Positions 1-13,700 of a stretch of DNA of 40,330 nucleotides are shown piece by piece. Where the stretch lies: contig JAQGDQ010000738.1 in NCBI GenBank assembly GCA_030141605.1, positions 1 through 40,330 on the forward strand. The letters run 5' to 3'. This DNA comes from Tubiluchus corallicola. Taxonomy: Eukaryota > Priapulida > Priapulimorpha > Priapulimorphida > Tubiluchidae. The first letter of the stretch is position 1; the number at the start of each line of letters is the position of its first letter. A program made the position numbers and the translations under genes. The notes under the pieces were generated by a model, which worked only from the letters and a program-made list of their open reading frames with translations, had not been told where the DNA came from and searched no databases.

Positions 1-142
1 TTTCGTGTTTGCAAAGCCAGCATTGCAACGACCATTGTAAAGTATGATAAGGTTTGGCACTTATTACAGAAATATATGTTATCAGTTCACCTTCAAGAGT
101 TCATTTACTTGAAAGGTTAATTGAATGATTAATATTTTTCAG

Positions 143-270
143 GGGACTGTATTTGCTGGAACAGGGCAAGTACTATTTTTCAATCTTAATTGCCCAAGGT
201 GTGCTCAACTTTTTTGTTGTCGCAAATTTTGCCATGGCAACGTTTCTTGATCCTGGCGTGATTCCAAAAG
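143..270 (+). CDS. ZDHHC5/8: ZDHHC exon a: transmembrane helix and DPG motif
   Basis: First exon in the window, with acceptor TTTTTCAG and donor AAAG|GTTTGT. It enters with one base of a split codon and leaves with one base. It encodes a hydrophobic helix followed by [16 protein letters not shown]. This matches the second membrane helix and the DPG motif that precede the cysteine-rich domain in DHHC5/8. Confidence 0.92.
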
Positions 271-3200
271 GTTTGTGATGTTTTTAACTTTGCTTTATTA
301 AAAGTAGTATCAGGAAGTTCCATACACCGAGGACCGATTTTTGATAATATTTTGTTCTGTGTCTTTTCATCTTTTTTGTCCTTTCCGTGTCTCTTTCCTT
401 GCTTCTGTTTTTCTGACGATATATATATATTAATAAAAATTAACTCAAGAAATAGGAGTTTGGCTTTAAACAAGATACTGTCGCATTTTTGGAAATTTTT
501 TCGAGCAAATCTGAGATGGTCTCCTGGGAAGTGTTTGAAAATCTAGGTGTGACGACGCGAAATTACCCTAATACAAGCAGCTATATAAACACGAAACTGG
601 TCAATAATCGACGGTCGTTCGGTAAAAGGAAACGAACATATATTGGTGTGTATTCATCCGCCGAATAAATACACTATTTACTGTAAATGATAATTTTTCA
701 TGATTTACAATATTCTTTTCATGTTCGAATTAATATTTTTAATATATTTTTCTACATTTTGTGATTTTTTATGCAAAATTCATCAAATGTGTACATTACT
801 GTACAATACGTACTACACATGTGCAAAAATACTTTAGACAGAGTACCGCAAAAACCCGCGAATCAGCGAAAATACCGCGATAAATATTTTACATTAATAT
901 TTTAGAAAACCCACGAAACAGCGAGTCCGCGATAAACGAACCGTGAAGTAGCGCGGGAACACTGTAATACAAAAACACTATGACAAAACTACAATACCTA
1001 TCATATATATCAAAGCTTTGCTCCAAAGAACATTTTGCCGCCTAAATATATATTTCTTCTTTTAATTAAATATTAGTGGATGATTTCAGTTTTTGTTTTT
1101 TCCTCCATGATTATTGTTTCCATGGATACTCGTAGTTTTGTCACGATGTTTTTGTTTTGTTCCGGATTTGAAATCATTCTTTATGTATTTCCCGACGTTG
1201 ACTGCTAGTGTTCGGTAAAACACGAATTTTTCTAATAATAATTTAAGAAAATTCATCATATTGTCGGTTTTTTATGAAATTTATACTGGCAAGTTACATT
1301 CTTGTTAAATAACCTGTTGGTTCGAACCCAGGTCTGTCTATTGCCAAGAAGACAAATTTGCTGACAATCTGAACGGTGCTTTAACCAGGCATGAGAATTT
1401 TCCGCGGATACGCGGAATTCCGAGTTTTTGGAAGACCAGTAGTGCCATTTTTGTAAATCGCGTAAATTCGTTGAGAAAATTTTTACGGACCCAGTACATT
1501 TCACAAGTTGACCGCTAGTTGGCAGGCCGTCACTTTGTTTACGTCTCGTACATCAGTGTAACCACGTGTATATCTCTATGTATAAAAACATAGAATCAAT
1601 TGTGCGGAGTTATTTGAGTCAATTGCAGACAGTTCTTATATACTTTTGCATAGAAGCGGCCAGTACTTAAGCGTTTTTGACACAATTAGGGATCATGTAT
1701 CCTTGATAGATGGGTATTTTAAATTATACATGAAACAAGATAATTGATATTTTAAGTCCACTTAGAGGTTCTCTATGGCCTACGCGGCCCATACCATACC
1801 CGGCCTGTTTCAGAGTTTTTTGCAATTTGTGATTCTCATCCTTGGCTTTAACTTTCGTTTTATATTTAACTGTAGCTGAAAACGAGGATAAGGACGATGA
1901 TTTCCGTGCTCCACTATACAAGAACGTAGAAATAAACGGAATCACCGTACGGATGAAATGGTGCACAACATGTCAGTTCTACAGACCGCCTAGGTGTTCT
2001 CACTGCAGTGTGTGTAACACGTGCATAGAAGTAAGTGACACCATCTTTGTTTAGGTTGTCTTCGTACTAGTGTCGCACAATCTACTATCTTTCTTCCTAC
2101 CATTTCCACTAACACATCCTTATACCCTTCCTGTGTGATCTAACCTTTCTCCCAGTTCTTTTTTTGTTCACTCATCCATTCTTTTTTATCGGGTTCACAT
2201 GACAGTGGGCTTATACAAGCCTTTGCTTCTCTAGCCCACTGCAGTACAATTATTTATGATAACGATAGTGTATGAAATATAATAATTTAATACAGTATGA
2301 AGTAATAATTTTGATGTCACTGTGTGCTTAATGTCATTATATTGTACTGAATGTAATAATAATAAACTAAAAAAAAGTGTTGCTAAGCATCTTGTTAAAT
2401 TTTACGCGCCTCTAAATATTGGAATCATCTGCCTGACAAAATTAAAAATGAACATGCTGCTTTAAGTTTAAAAAAGGTTAAAGCATTTCATATTAGAACA
2501 TAACTGTAATATATTCCAACTGCAATTGTTTTCAAATGTATCATTTAATGTAACGTCAAGTGTAAGTTTAGAAGAAGGAGAATGAAGAAATAGAAGTTTG
2601 AGAAGTAAGAAGAAGAAAATTCATTTTGGCACCTTTGAGTGTGCCCGGTTGCCACCTGTTGCACATTGCCCTGTTTGTTGCTATGGCTTGTTAATATTAT
2701 TAAAATTTCAATGTAAATCGTATCCCTAGAACTAGTCATTCTCCATTATTTCTCCATCTTTCTCACTACATCTTCACACTCATTATCTTCCTGGTTTTCC
2801 TTCCCTTTTATCTTCCACCTTCTGCAGTGCCTTTATCCGAACTTCCTGTTCGGATCTCATCTTACAAGTTCACCTTTCTATCTGAGCCAATAATTATCTG
2901 CACTGCATTAATCATTTGGCCATATCTTATCTGTTATTCTCATGTTATTTCTATATCAGGGGTGTGCAAATTGCGGCCTGCCGAGAGAATTTGTGCGGCC
3001 CGGGCGATTAATTGAGTGTATCCAGCTGAAGTCTGTGCCAAGACTTCCATAGAAAGCAATGTAAAAGAATCGAGATACGCTAACGCGTTCCAGCAAGGCA
3101 CGACGTTAAGTGAAGCATTGTTATGCGTTCCAGCAAAGCACGACGTTAAGCGAAACAGCATTAAATGATACCAAGACTTCCATAGAAAGAAATGTAAAAG

Positions 3201-6200
3201 GATCGAGATACGTTCCAGAGGCAAAAGTCAATGCCTCTAGATAGCGCTAAATCAATGCCTTTTATCTAGATACCTAGTCTGGTTGCTATAGCAACAGGTT
3301 GCATGAATAAAGTTTGCTCATAGGTCATACTTTATACAAACTGCTTGCATTTAAAAGTCAGTCGAGTGGTAAAAACGTGTACAGTAATTACACTGTTTAC
3401 ATTTACGTATCGTTTTAATGCGACAAATTAGGTAAAAATGGTGTTAATAAAAGAAATACTTGTCTTGAGCAAAGTAAAAAGATCGCTAAAATGAAACGTA
3501 TGTCGTTAAGTGAAGAAAAAAGATGTCAAAATGTCAGCGTCGTTAAAACGAAACGTCGCTAAACATAGAGTCGTTAGGCGAGGACTTACTGTACTTGTAA
3601 TTATTGCTGAAAAATTTTATAATGTTTTTATTTGTCTGTAGGATAGTTGCGATATATTCAAAATTTTCAAGCAATGATTGATATCCGCCAGTAGTTTAAT
3701 TTCTAAGTGTAAATATTAGTATTTATTATGTGAATATTTATCTTATAATATTAAGTACTCGTAACGAAACCTGTTAACATATACTCTATTATTTTTTAGA
3801 CGTTTGACCACCACTGTCCGTGGGTCAATAATTGTATTGGTCGAAGAAACTATCGCTATTTCTTTCTCTTTCTGCTGTCGCTCACTCTTCACATGCTGGG
3901 CGTGTTTGGAATGTGCATCTGGTTTGTGTTGCTACGCAAAGATGGAGATCACTTCTTCAAAGAAGCTGACAGCTTGATAACGTATCTTTTTGCTCTTGTT
4001 TTCTAAATGTGCCCGTTTTGTACAATCTGTTGTGTTTTGTCTCTCTCGGAAGGCTCGTAGAGAAAACCAGAAAACACTTCATGAAATTAAACTAGTTTAT
4101 TAAGCGAGAATTCTACAACGCAAAAGTATGAAGAAACGCGAAATGTTTACACTAAACGTGAAAATCTGGAAAACGTTTCAGTGTACCTGAAAATACAAGT
4201 ATATAAGAGAATGTGTAAGTGGCGTCTGTGTGAATCAGGTGTGTGTCTCTCTCAGCGGCCTGCTTCGCCTTATATAGGGTGCCAGGGAACATTCTAGACG
4301 TTTCTTTCCAGAACATTCTACAAGGTAAGACGATTATTCTAACGGAACATTCTACAATGTTCTATTTAATTAGCATAGTATATAGATTTGTTAATATACT
4401 TCTGAATACGCTAAGGCTGAATTTTTTGGAATCGCTTTGTGAAATGCTACGCACCTTTCGTCGGGCGCCACGCAATTTTAGTTTTGCGTTGCATTCATTG
4501 TTAACCAATTTTTGCGGAGTTATTTGATTCCGTGTAAAAGCATTATAACTTTCTAAAAGCTACCTGTTTTGAGTTTGTGTATATTTCATGGCTGGTAGTA
4601 GTTACACATTCTCAAGCAAAATACACCTGATCTGCCAAAAATGGTTAACATATTGTTACGAAGGCAGATTTTGACCAACCCCCTAATGTTAGTAATGGGT
4701 ATGGTTGAGAAGCCCAGTAATGCAAATGTATCTGTATAAAACAGAATGCACGCGGTAATTTGACGATTCCAACCTGGCCTTTCTGTCTGTAAGTGTGAAT
4801 GCTGTAGGTTTGCTGACTTTTATACAAAAGTCTGTTCACATGTCATGGAGCTACTGGTTGTGCATTAAAGTTTATTTTGCATTCGTATTCTTTTTACTTT
4901 TCTCGTCTGCTGTAAAGTATTTCATAACTTGTATGTCACTCTATACATCCTGAGACGGATTCGCGCTGGAACCCGGATCAGTTACACTAGTGTCAGAAGT
5001 GGGATCCGTTACATCCGATTCTACCTACCATGAGCTGCTTGCTTGCCCGCTGGCAAGGACAATTGACTTGCTGCGAGCTTCCTATCTGGATGTATTTACG
5101 GAAGCATTAACCCATTGGCAAGTGTGTTCTTCGTTTGCTTGGATACCTGGCTTTAATAAAGCTGTTTTGTTCATTTCAGCCAATTATGTCATCTTAGCCA
5201 GTTCCAGTTGTGAATAAATCCTGGGGAAAGTAACCCGGGGAATGTACTGGGGAAAGTATCCCGGGGAATATACTGGGGAAAGTGTCCTGGGGAATATACT
5301 GGGGAAAGTATCATAGTTACGCTCAGCGGTTCTTCTTACAATTTAGAAGAAGTCTTCACAGTTTTGCTATGCGCCCGCACAGTTGCTTCAGGTCAAAGGT
5401 TTAGGATACCACAGTGACGCGTCTTAACTGCAACTGTCACGTCACGTGGATAAAACAAAGCCGTCTGCCGCATCAGTTCAGTAACTTCAGTTGTTTTATG
5501 CGGACTTTACTTAATTATGCATTAGTCTGTGCGTAGAATGATTTGCTTGTAGGATCTTGCTTGGGAACAAGAAAAAATGAACTAGTTAAGATTCTACTTA
5601 GCTGTAAAAACTGTTACTATTACAAAAGCTTGGTCAGCGAGGCATTGTCAAGAGTACGCAAATGTGTTGTCTGGTACACTTAACCTTTGACCTCGTCATC
5701 AATCGCTGGAACTGTGAAATGGCTTATTGTTCAGTTTATTTGATCTCAACTTTTCTTAGAAGCAATCTTCTTTTCGAATTAAGTAAAAAAAATATTTTTT
5801 TTAGAACTTCACAAATGTGTAACTAAATTAAACAGAATAATCGTGTAATTGAAATGTTTTTAACATAACATTCGAAAGAATCGGACAAAATCTGGACCAT
5901 TAAGAAGTCTCGCATACTTCAGACACAATCAGTTATTTCTCGTGCTGACCTCTAGTTGGCAGGCCGTCTCTTTGTTTACATCACGTACATCAGTGTAACC
6001 ACTTGTGTATCTCTATATATATAAAAATGTAGAATCAATTATGCGGAGTTATTTGAGTCAAATGCTGACAGTTTTTACATTCTTTTGCACAGGCCTGTAC
6101 TAGAGACAATTAGGTGTTTGACTCAACATTGCCGTGAGACTAATACACGGCGCCTACTGTATTAGCTTAGTATTGGTGAATACCGACAATCGGCAAATTG

Positions 6201-7659
6201 GACTGACGTCTCCCCACTTTTGTCCGGCAAACCAAGATACAGTCAACCCTCGTTAAACCGGACTAATATCGTGGGTGGGTGTTCCGATTTATCCGATATG
6301 CCTATATACGGTCTATATTATACGGGAATAATCACCTTAATAAGGCCTATCTACATTGCACTATATACTATACTGTATATTACTTTAAAATAGTTAACCT
6401 GTGAGGATAAAGAAATTATTGTACAGTTAGTAGGCCGTGTTGTGTTTAGCGCTCGGGCTCTGACGGAAATCGGTCAGTTTCCTTTACCACCGATGACGTC
6501 CGTCTTATCCGATATCCGGGCTAACGGGGTCCGGTTTAACGAGGGTCGATTGTATGACTGTACCGTATCTTTACTAATTAAGTAGTTTTATGAGTTTATT
6601 TTCTTAATTCTGTGCACTAGCTTGGTTATCATGGGCATCATATCTCTTCTAATGATTCCTATTATTGGTTTAACTGGATTCCATATCGTTCTTGTGTCCA
6701 GAGGCCGTACCACCAATGAACAAGTAAGTTTAATTAAGTCCAACAGATTTTGTTAATTTATTCTGTCGTTAGAACACTTCATTCATTGACAAATCACTAG
6801 ATTTAATTTATAAATGAAAGGTACATTTTAAAACGTATCATACTATGACAATAATGTAATGTTTATTTACGAAAAAAGTTTGCGGGAGGTGGCCATTGCT
6901 GAAATGAAAACAACCGCCATTTTTATCATCTCTAGTCAGCCTTGTTGTTGGCATCCTTCTGTCTCGAAAGACAATGGAATGTGCGCCAAGAGAGTCCGAT
7001 CCTTGAACGTCTCCAGGGCGCACGCCTGGGCAAGGTGTATGGAGACCCTGAGTTGCCCAGACAACAGGAACCCCCTCTCTTCCTCCCTGGTGTAGTCCAA
7101 AGGAAAGCGGAGCGATACGTTTGGCACCAGGTTGGCTGCAGGAGCTGCCGGAGTCAGTGAGCATGCTGCACTGGTCCGCCTTCGGGGCTCCACTCCTGAT
7201 TTCGAAGGTTTACTCTACACATGGCCGTTGGGTCACTTGACCTCCTCCGCCCTCTAGCCGTTGGCTGCTTATGCAGCTCCTCCGCCTAGTGTCGAGATAC
7301 AGTGTGGGCATCCCGCAAGCCTACAGCACCTGGTACTCTTAGGCGGTCACCCATCCAAGTACTAACCAGGTTCTACATTCTACATTTCTAGATGATCAGA
7401 CGAGAACCGGCATTTCCAACGTGATTTGGCCGTGGTCAGCCTTATTCAGCTTGAACACTTCTAATTATTTTTTTATTGATTCTAGAACACTACAAATTAT
7501 TATATTCATTTTATTAGTAAAGAAATGTCAATGATTTCAAAATATTCTTTATATTACTCTATGGTAGTTTGCTAAAATTTGTTCATTAGAATTTTGTTTG
7601 TTGTAACAGTTACTATTTAAAGAAACTGTAACTAGTTAGTTTTCTGATGTTGGAGAAGC

Positions 7660-7708
<49 letters not shown>

Positions 7709-10700
7709 GTAATAATAATAATAATAATCTTTATTTAAAGTGGGTTTTTATGTCAACAATTAACATTAGCTCAAAGAGCTATTATCGCCGACTGTAAATT
7801 ACAACCTACAACTACATAACAGAGACTATTATTACCCCACTTTTACCCTAAATACCACGCCTCAGGCAGGGCAATAGCAGGTAACATTTTTAAAGTGTTT
7901 GGTATGACCCGGCCGCTGATTCGAACTCACGACCTCCCAGACGGAATGCAGACGCAGTACCACTAGACTAAAAGGTCTGGTCTAAAGCAACTGTAACAAG
8001 TTTCATTTTCAAAACTGTAACTGTAGTTACAGTAGTTACAATAGAAAAAATAGCAAATGGTCTTCCCAGCACTGTGTACATGTATTATGGTTTGCTGAAT
8101 TAAACTTTTGTTTTTTTATGTCGTCGTTAAAGATATACAAATGAACATTTTTCCCAGTCCGGAAGGTTGTTTAGCACGATTTATGTAACCAAAATTCATC
8201 ACTAACGTTGCCTATCGCCTCTGTAGGTAACTGGGAAGTTTAGAGGAGGTTACAATCCGTTCCACCGAGGATGCTGCAGCAACTGTGCCTGGGCACTTTG
8301 TGGACCCATTTATCCAAGGTAACTAATTATGGTTAGCGCATCGATTCGCGGATGCAAAGGGGCTGAAACTTCATTCCGATGCTAATGTAACCTGGCGCAA
8401 GATCGTTATTGTGCTTGGCTGATATGGAAGTTGAAAAAATGTTTCGCAAGAATGAGGACTGGTGCAAAGTCCGTACTTGAAGACACTGGAGGGCCATCTT
8501 TGGTTTTTTTTAGTACTCAAGAAAATCAGTGTGCGAGTGCAAAATATTCTAGAGATATTTCTTGTAATCCTGCAGACAGAAAACTTTTAAAATTATAAAC
8601 CCCATAGATGCTAATGACAGACGCTATTGCGTTGCTCACAAGCAAAACATGTAAGAGCGAGATGAGAGTACATTTATTCTCTGTCAACCATCACAGCAAA
8701 TCCTTTGGGAGCAGTAAGATGCATTAGCATTCAGAGATGTGTGTTATGGATATGAATTTGAATACATAATGATGCTGTGCATAACTGTGAATCATTTGAG
8801 ATGTTTATATAGGGTTTTTATAACAAACAGGTAAGTAAATACTGTACAGTAATGCTGCCTGATGAATTTGTTTCATATTTTATCACCTATGTTTAATAAA
8901 CATTGGTCACCTTTAGTACATTCATTTCTAAGTCTCTTGCCATCAGTAAAGATCAGTAAAAATAAGAGTTATATGTTTGCAGTGGTTTTCAACCTTTTTT
9001 AATGTCGTCCACCCCTAGTGGTGATTAAGTAGAAGCTGTCCACCCCCCACCCCGAAAAAAGTCTCATTAAAAATCTCACGTTTTTAATATTTAAAATCTA
9101 TGTTTCATATCTCATTTTTATGACTGTGTAAACAGAAAAAAGCAGTTTCTCTTATTTTTTATTTAATTTTTACTTATTCATCCACATATTTACACACCTC
9201 ATCTCAAACTAAGAGGCTGAAAATACACAAGATAACATTAAACCATTCAGACGCATTTTCCTTCACTAAAGAAAAATTGCAGACAATGTTTGCTATATTT
9301 TGTACGGTATTAATAAATAAAACAAATAGTTATCCTTTAAAAGAATCAGTGGCTTGGCTGCTGTTGCACTTTGTCTGCTATCAGGTTGAATCCAGGTTTC
9401 AGACGATTTTCAAGTGCAACTCGCATGAGAGGATCCAAGTTCAGGATTGTATTCCCTTTTCTTTGTCTTCACCAAAACTAAACTAGAGAAGCCTTGCTCA
9501 CACAATTATGATGTTGGCATCTGTACAAATATGGCTATTGCCTGCTCAGATAGATCTTTGTACAGTCAACCCTCGTTAAACCGGACTAATTGTGGGGGGG
9601 GGGTCCGGTTTAGCCGATAGTCCGTTTTATCCGATATGCCTATATATGGTCTATATTATACAGGAATAATCACCTTAATAAGGCCTATATTCATTGCACT
9701 ATATACTGTGCACTATATTATTGTACAGTTGGTAGGCCATGTTGTGTTTAGCGCTCCGGCTCGGACGGAAATCGGTCAGTTTCTTTTACCATGGATGACG
9801 TCTTATCCGATATCCGGGCTAACGGGGTCCGGTATAACGAGGGTCGACTGTACCCTGGAATATCAGGCAGGATAACGCTATTGTCTAGTTTCATTGGGGA
9901 GAACATTTATCAGTTCTTAAAAATGTCAGTTCAAGCTGTTTTGCAATACTTGTTATTCAATAAAAATATGTTTAAACTAAATATCTTTAATAATAATAAT
10001 CTGAGATGTTGTCCCACGTGAGCTGTTGTTTGTTAGTTGGTGAGGTGCAACACAAAAGCTTGAAGTTCCCAAAAGTTTCCAAAGATCAAAAGTCTGGAAT
10101 GAGATTTGTCAATCCGCAAAAAATAGCAGATCTTTTACTAGATTTAAAAAAATGCTAAAAAATCAAATTTTAAGTAAGTATCAGTGAGCAATCAAAACTT
10201 CTATCAGTATCCATCCTCACAGTGCTGGTATCTTAATCAAGTTATCTTAATTTTACATACTATTAACAAATAATAATCTTTCTATCTTTTATATCATCTC
10301 ATATATGAGCATCATTCATTACATCATTCCATTTTAAGCACTAAATGTTTTCTTTATCATACGATTCACATTAAATTTTCAGATTATTTCCATTACTTTT
10401 TTTTCTTTCACTGTGTGGGACAATCTAACAAGCCCTGCTTTTTGATTGCCCGCAACACATTTACCTTCGTACATAAGTGAACAGTGTTTGAGGCTTTTCC
10501 TGTGCAGTATTTCTTATTTGTATTACGTTCATTGTAGGCCCTTTCACTAGATATTGTACATGAAACTATTGTAAATGTGTAATGTGAAATAAATGACTTA
10601 TGGCTTATGACAGCCCTTGAAAATAGGGCTGTCATTTTTGAGTAAACTGTTTTAGTCCCCGCGGCCGATCCCTTAACGGCACCTTGGGTTTGCTGAACTC

Positions 10701-13700
10701 TGCGCAGCGCGTTACATAGTTTTTCTTCTTGATGCTGGATGCATTTTGCATGATCAGGCATGTCTGTACTACATTCAAACTCCAGAACATCCAAATATGT
10801 TTAATATGCAGCAATTGTCGTTTTATCTGTAATGATAAATTACAGCAATAAGTTTTCAATGAAAAACATAAGTTTGATAAAGGTAAATTACTAAATTAAG
10901 TTACGTGAAATCGTCTATAATTATACAAAAAAATAACAGCGAAATAGCCCTAATTGTATAAAGCAGTTCAGTAAAGATAATTAGACACTTACATGTGGTC
11001 TCTCTGAGTTTTGACGCTTATAACTTCCAAAAAAACAATAGAAATCAATTCACATCATATCAACTTGAATTGCAGACCAGGTAATGTCTACCTGGCCAAC
11101 TACCTGGTCACATGACTGATGACAGTTAAAGGGGCAAGACCAAATTTAACAGGTAGGGAAACGTGTATGTGCATAACAGTGTTGCCGGGCCTAACCCGTA
11201 AAAATATGCACCTTTTTAAATTTGTGTTCGCTCAATGTTAGTTTTTCTTTCATTTGTAGGTACGGCCAATATTACAGGAAAGGGTCTTCCTTGAAAATAA
11301 TGCCGGCAACGATGATTTCAACGGGAATTACTTCAGCCGATCTGAAGGTGTCTATGATTAACAAGAATGGCCCCAAAGTCCAGTCACCGCCTTCCGAAGT
11401 ATGTACCCAGTGTATGAAAATCTAGTGTTTCATATCTAATGAGAAAGATGTTTATATTGTGCGTGTATAAAGCTAGAATGAACAGAGGGTCGATGCTTTG
11501 GCCCCGCAAAAAAATTTGCGTATAAATACACGTATAATAACAAATACGTGAACATCCTACATAGTCCTTGTTTATAACGCAAAGCCAGCAGCAGCTTTTA
11601 CTGAATTAAAGTTATAAGATTATAGACAGAGTATAATGAATGACGTCACAACATTTTCTAAGCGAAAATTGTCAAAAATAGAACATCTAATTAACTCGTC
11701 GGCACTCATTTGTGTTTGATGTTTCAGCTTTCCAAAGTGATGGAGAATTTATTATCAGGCCGTAAACCCGATTAGCGATAGGTGATTTTGGAATTCGATT
11801 ATAATCTAGTTCTTGTCATTTTTTTTGTTTTAGCCGTTTTTCTTCAAACATTCCTGAAATATAGTCTTTAAACTTCTTCATGGATTTCGTCACTGTCTGC
11901 CCCTGTCTGCCCTCTACACGCAAACTATTGTTATGTATGCGGATTCGTTAGCTATTCAATTACTACGATAGTACACGCATCACATGACAACGAATTTGAA
12001 GCTCACACACTTTGCAACACTGTAGCTTGCAATTGTGTGCTGGTGTGTAAGGCAAAATAAGAGAAAAAAATGGAAGGATTCTGTTTATTTGTGCTAAAAC
12101 ACTTTTTAGTCAACGTGTAACATGCATATTTTGCTGAAGATTCATTGAACTACTGTTCACTCGCCGTATATATTGATTTGTGGATGGTTGTAATCTCGAT
12201 TAATTCGATTACTGTATTAATCGCCCGTCATTATACCCGTTGGTTGTTTTATATTACTAATCGGATAGCAGATGTTCTAGTTATTAAGAGGAATTCATGT
12301 CTGCAGTAGACATGCACTTTTTGTAATAAGGTATTTCCAACTGAAGAACATTTCATCAGTCTGTTTTTCATTCAAAATCTTGTTCAGAGGCGGGTTGTTT
12401 TGTAGCGTTAAATTACACCTAGGATCTTCGTGTGGTGTCTTAACCACAGTAAAACTTAAAGGATAAGAGAGGGCGTACTTGAAGTAGGTTTCAGAAAAAT
12501 TATTCTTATTTAATTATACTACTATACATCACTTATCAGGGATGAGAATTTTCTGCGGATACGTGGAATTCCGAGTTTTTGGAAGACCAGTAGTGCCATT
12601 TTTGTAAATCGCGTAAATTCGTTGAGAAAATTTTTACGGACCCAGTACATTATTTCACAAACTGACCGCTAGTTGTCAGGCCGTCACTTTGTTTACATCA
12701 CGTACATCAGTGTAACCACGTGTAGATCTCTATGTATTAAAATATAGAATCAATTGTGCGGAGTTATTTGAGTCAATTGCAGACAATTTTTATATACTTT
12801 TGCATAGGAGTGGCCAGTACTTAGGTGTTTTTGAGACAATTAGGTATCACGTATCCTTGATAGTTGGGTATTTTAATTTATGCATGAAACAAGGCAATTG
12901 ATACCTTAAGTCCATTTAGAGGCTATCTATATGGCCCCTGGCCTGTTTCAGAGTTTTTTGCAATTTGTCACTCTCATCCCTGTTTTATGCGTATATCGTA
13001 CTCGCGTTGAAAGGACTTGTTGTTTGTTTTCATTTTAAATCTCCCGCAATATTGTTCCGAAGTCGCCATTACATGACATCATGTACACAAACATCAGTGA
13101 AAGAAATCACAAGGTTAAACTATGTCCCAAAAATCTTTTTGTAAAGTTATGTAACTAGAAATAATAATTTGAAATATTTGTGCCAATTGGTAAAATGTCG
13201 CTGACTCACCCGCTAGGGTGCGCCACTCACTAGCCAAAAACGCATTTTTAATCTTATTGACAAGATACAGTGATTTAAAATTTTACTCATTTAGCAAGAT
13301 GTATGTTACGAATGCTCTGATTATTTTTCAAACTCGGTGTTCTCTAAAATTGTTTCAAATGACCTACCATCAAAATGGCTGCGCCTAGCGGTCATCGTGG
13401 GAGTTTAAATTTACAAGTTTTGTACAGCGTTGCAGCCAATGCAAGCCCTGCATGCAAAAAGCGAGTATGTTAGTGGTATTAAATTTCGAGACAAATTTTT
13501 AAAGTTTTATGTAAATTGAGGGTTTTCTTGCACTTTAACGTTTTTCAAAATTGCAAATGCGATGTTGTGTAAAATGGCCATTTGTTGAATCCGCACGTTG
13601 TTTTGTTACTTAAACATATTTTATTTTCAGGTAACCAAACTTCCTAACCACTACAACGTATTCGAAATGGATGACGAGCTCTCACTGCAGAATCGACAGA

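Larger units (their letters stand above)
8981..10000 (-). mobile_element. Decayed hAT transposon, terminal region
   Basis: CAGTGGTTTTCAACCTTTTTT at about 8982 is a canonical hAT terminal sequence. Inside, on the minus strand, is the end of a hAT transposase (see 9346-9540). A TA-flanked MITE (9563-9850) has inserted into it. The other terminus is not identified, so the upper boundary is approximate. Confidence 0.65.

Noticed and set aside
1285-1332. A perfect B-box-like GGTTCGAACCC
   Set aside because: No matching A box at the right distance and no cloverleaf; too weak to call a tRNA or SINE.
6838-7193. Open frames on both strands in a GC-rich patch
   Set aside because: They fall inside the 5S-headed repeat, and GC-rich DNA has few stops by chance.
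10408-10794. 128-codon open frame on the minus strand, with a 65-codon part also open at 37600-37796
   Set aside because: The shared part is the antisense of a LINE 3' UTR present in two copies. The differences between copies mostly change residues, so there is no sign of coding selection.
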